Shown here one piece after another: positions 5,464 to 5,951 of a DNA stretch of 5,951 bases. Under the pieces are notes generated by a model, which was not told the DNA's origin, ran no database searches, and was given only the letters and a program-made list of their open reading frames with translations. Source of the DNA: Candidatus Neomicrothrix sp. UBA4742 (GTDB lineage Bacteria > Actinomycetota > Acidimicrobiia > Acidimicrobiales > Acidimicrobilacustridaceae); contig DHIQ01000147.1 in assembly GCA_002403895.1 (NCBI GenBank), forward strand, positions 8,557 to 14,507. The letters are read 5' to 3'. Positions within the stretch are counted from its first letter, which is position 1, and the number at the start of each line of letters is the position of its first letter. The position numbers and the translations under genes are program-made.

Positions 5464-5951
5464 GTGTCGCTCTACGACATTCCGGTCAACCGTCTCGATG
5501 GGACCTCGTCCTCGCTCGGGGACTTCGCCGGCCAGGCCGTGCTCGTGGTCAACTTGGCGTCGAAATGCGGGCTCACCCCGCAGTACGAGACGCTGGAGAA
5601 GATCCATGAGGAGTACGCCGATCGCGGGTTCTCCGTCGTGGGGTTCCCCTGCAACCAGTTCGGGGCTCAGGAGCCGGGTTCGGCCGACGAGATCCAGGAG
5701 TTCTGCAGCACCACCTACGGGGTGACGTTCCCGCTGATGGAGAAGATCGACGTCAACGGCGACGACCAGCACCCGATCTACGCCGAGCTCACTGCTGTCG
5801 AGGACGGCGAGGGCGCCGCCGGCGACATCCAATGGAACTTCGAGAAGTTCCTGCTGTCGCCGTCGGGCGAGGTCGTGGGTCGGTTCCGTCCCATGGTCGA
5901 CCCCGCCGCCCCCGAGATCGTCGAAGCCATCGAGGCCAACCTGCCGGGCTA
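5464..5951 (+). CDS. gpx: Glutathione-peroxidase-family thiol peroxidase (probably thioredoxin-dependent), 3' end at the window edge
   Basis: GTG 5464 opens a frame of 162 codons that reaches the right edge. The final two bases are TA, and since the family is about 160 residues long, the next base probably completes a TAA or TAG stop. The enzyme reduces H2O2 and organic or lipid hydroperoxides in the cytosol. The catalytic tetrad is complete: Cys35 in NLASKCGLTPQY (Cys in place of animal selenocysteine), Gln69 in FPCNQFGAQEPG, and Trp124-Asn125 in WNFEKFLL. Cys63 and Cys81 lie at the spacing of the extra cysteines of yeast Gpx3 (C64 and the resolving C82). That pattern marks 2-Cys peroxidases recycled by thioredoxin, not by glutathione, which fits actinobacteria, which generally use mycothiol. 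The gene is divergent from the dioxygenase across a 136-bp gap and has its own Shine-Dalgarno sequence. Confidence 0.95.
   Translation, partial: MSLYDIPVNRLDGTSSSLGDFAGQAVLVVNLASKCGLTPQYETLEKIHEEYADRGFSVVGFPCNQFGAQEPGSADEIQEFCSTTYGVTFPLMEKIDVNGDDQHPIYAELTAVEDGEGAAGDIQWNFEKFLLSPSGEVVGRFRPMVDPAAPEIVEAIEANLPG

Overview
The window is GC-rich chromosomal DNA with strongly GC-biased third codon positions, GTG as well as ATG starts, and two genes whose starts sit 6-7 nt downstream of a TANNNT element, as in leaderless transcripts. Together with the actinobacterial look of the Lgt and the acyl-CoA dehydrogenase, this suggests a high-GC actinobacterium. An Acidimicrobiia-like lineage is possible, but that is a guess from style. 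No mobile elements, tRNA, rRNA, CRISPR arrays or phage genes are visible.

Layout, left to right. (1) 1-278 (+): the C-terminal end of a diguanylate cyclase, entering the window at its GGDEF motif. (2) 279-532: a non-coding gap with a 21-bp tandem repeat directly after the stop, a GC-rich hairpin and a probable promoter. (3) 533-2335 (+): a 600-aa acyl-CoA dehydrogenase of the DmdC/FadE-like long type. (4) 2370-3371 (+): lgt, prolipoprotein diacylglyceryl transferase, 34 nt after the dehydrogenase and probably co-transcribed with it. (5) 3348-4412 (-): an APH-family small-molecule kinase of unknown substrate, convergent with lgt and overlapping it by 24 bp. (6) 4413-4538: a short gap with inverted repeats. 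(7) 4539-5327 (-): a PhyH-family Fe(II)/2-oxoglutarate dioxygenase, probably in one transcription unit with the kinase. (8) 5328-5463: a divergent promoter region. (9) 5464-end (+): a glutathione-peroxidase-family thiol peroxidase, complete except possibly for the last base of its stop codon.

The genes are mostly housekeeping or metabolic and do not form an obvious single pathway. The two (+) genes cover acyl-CoA oxidation and lipoprotein maturation. The (-) pair (dioxygenase plus kinase) is the only combination that might define an uncharacterised small-molecule modification, and that rests on adjacency alone. I do not see convincing evidence of a novel system. The observations worth a second look are the two putative leaderless promoters, the in-frame tandem repeat after the GGDEF stop, the substituted residue in the usual Lgt histidine motif with its long acidic tail, the 2-Cys signature of the peroxidase, and the intergenic inverted repeats.
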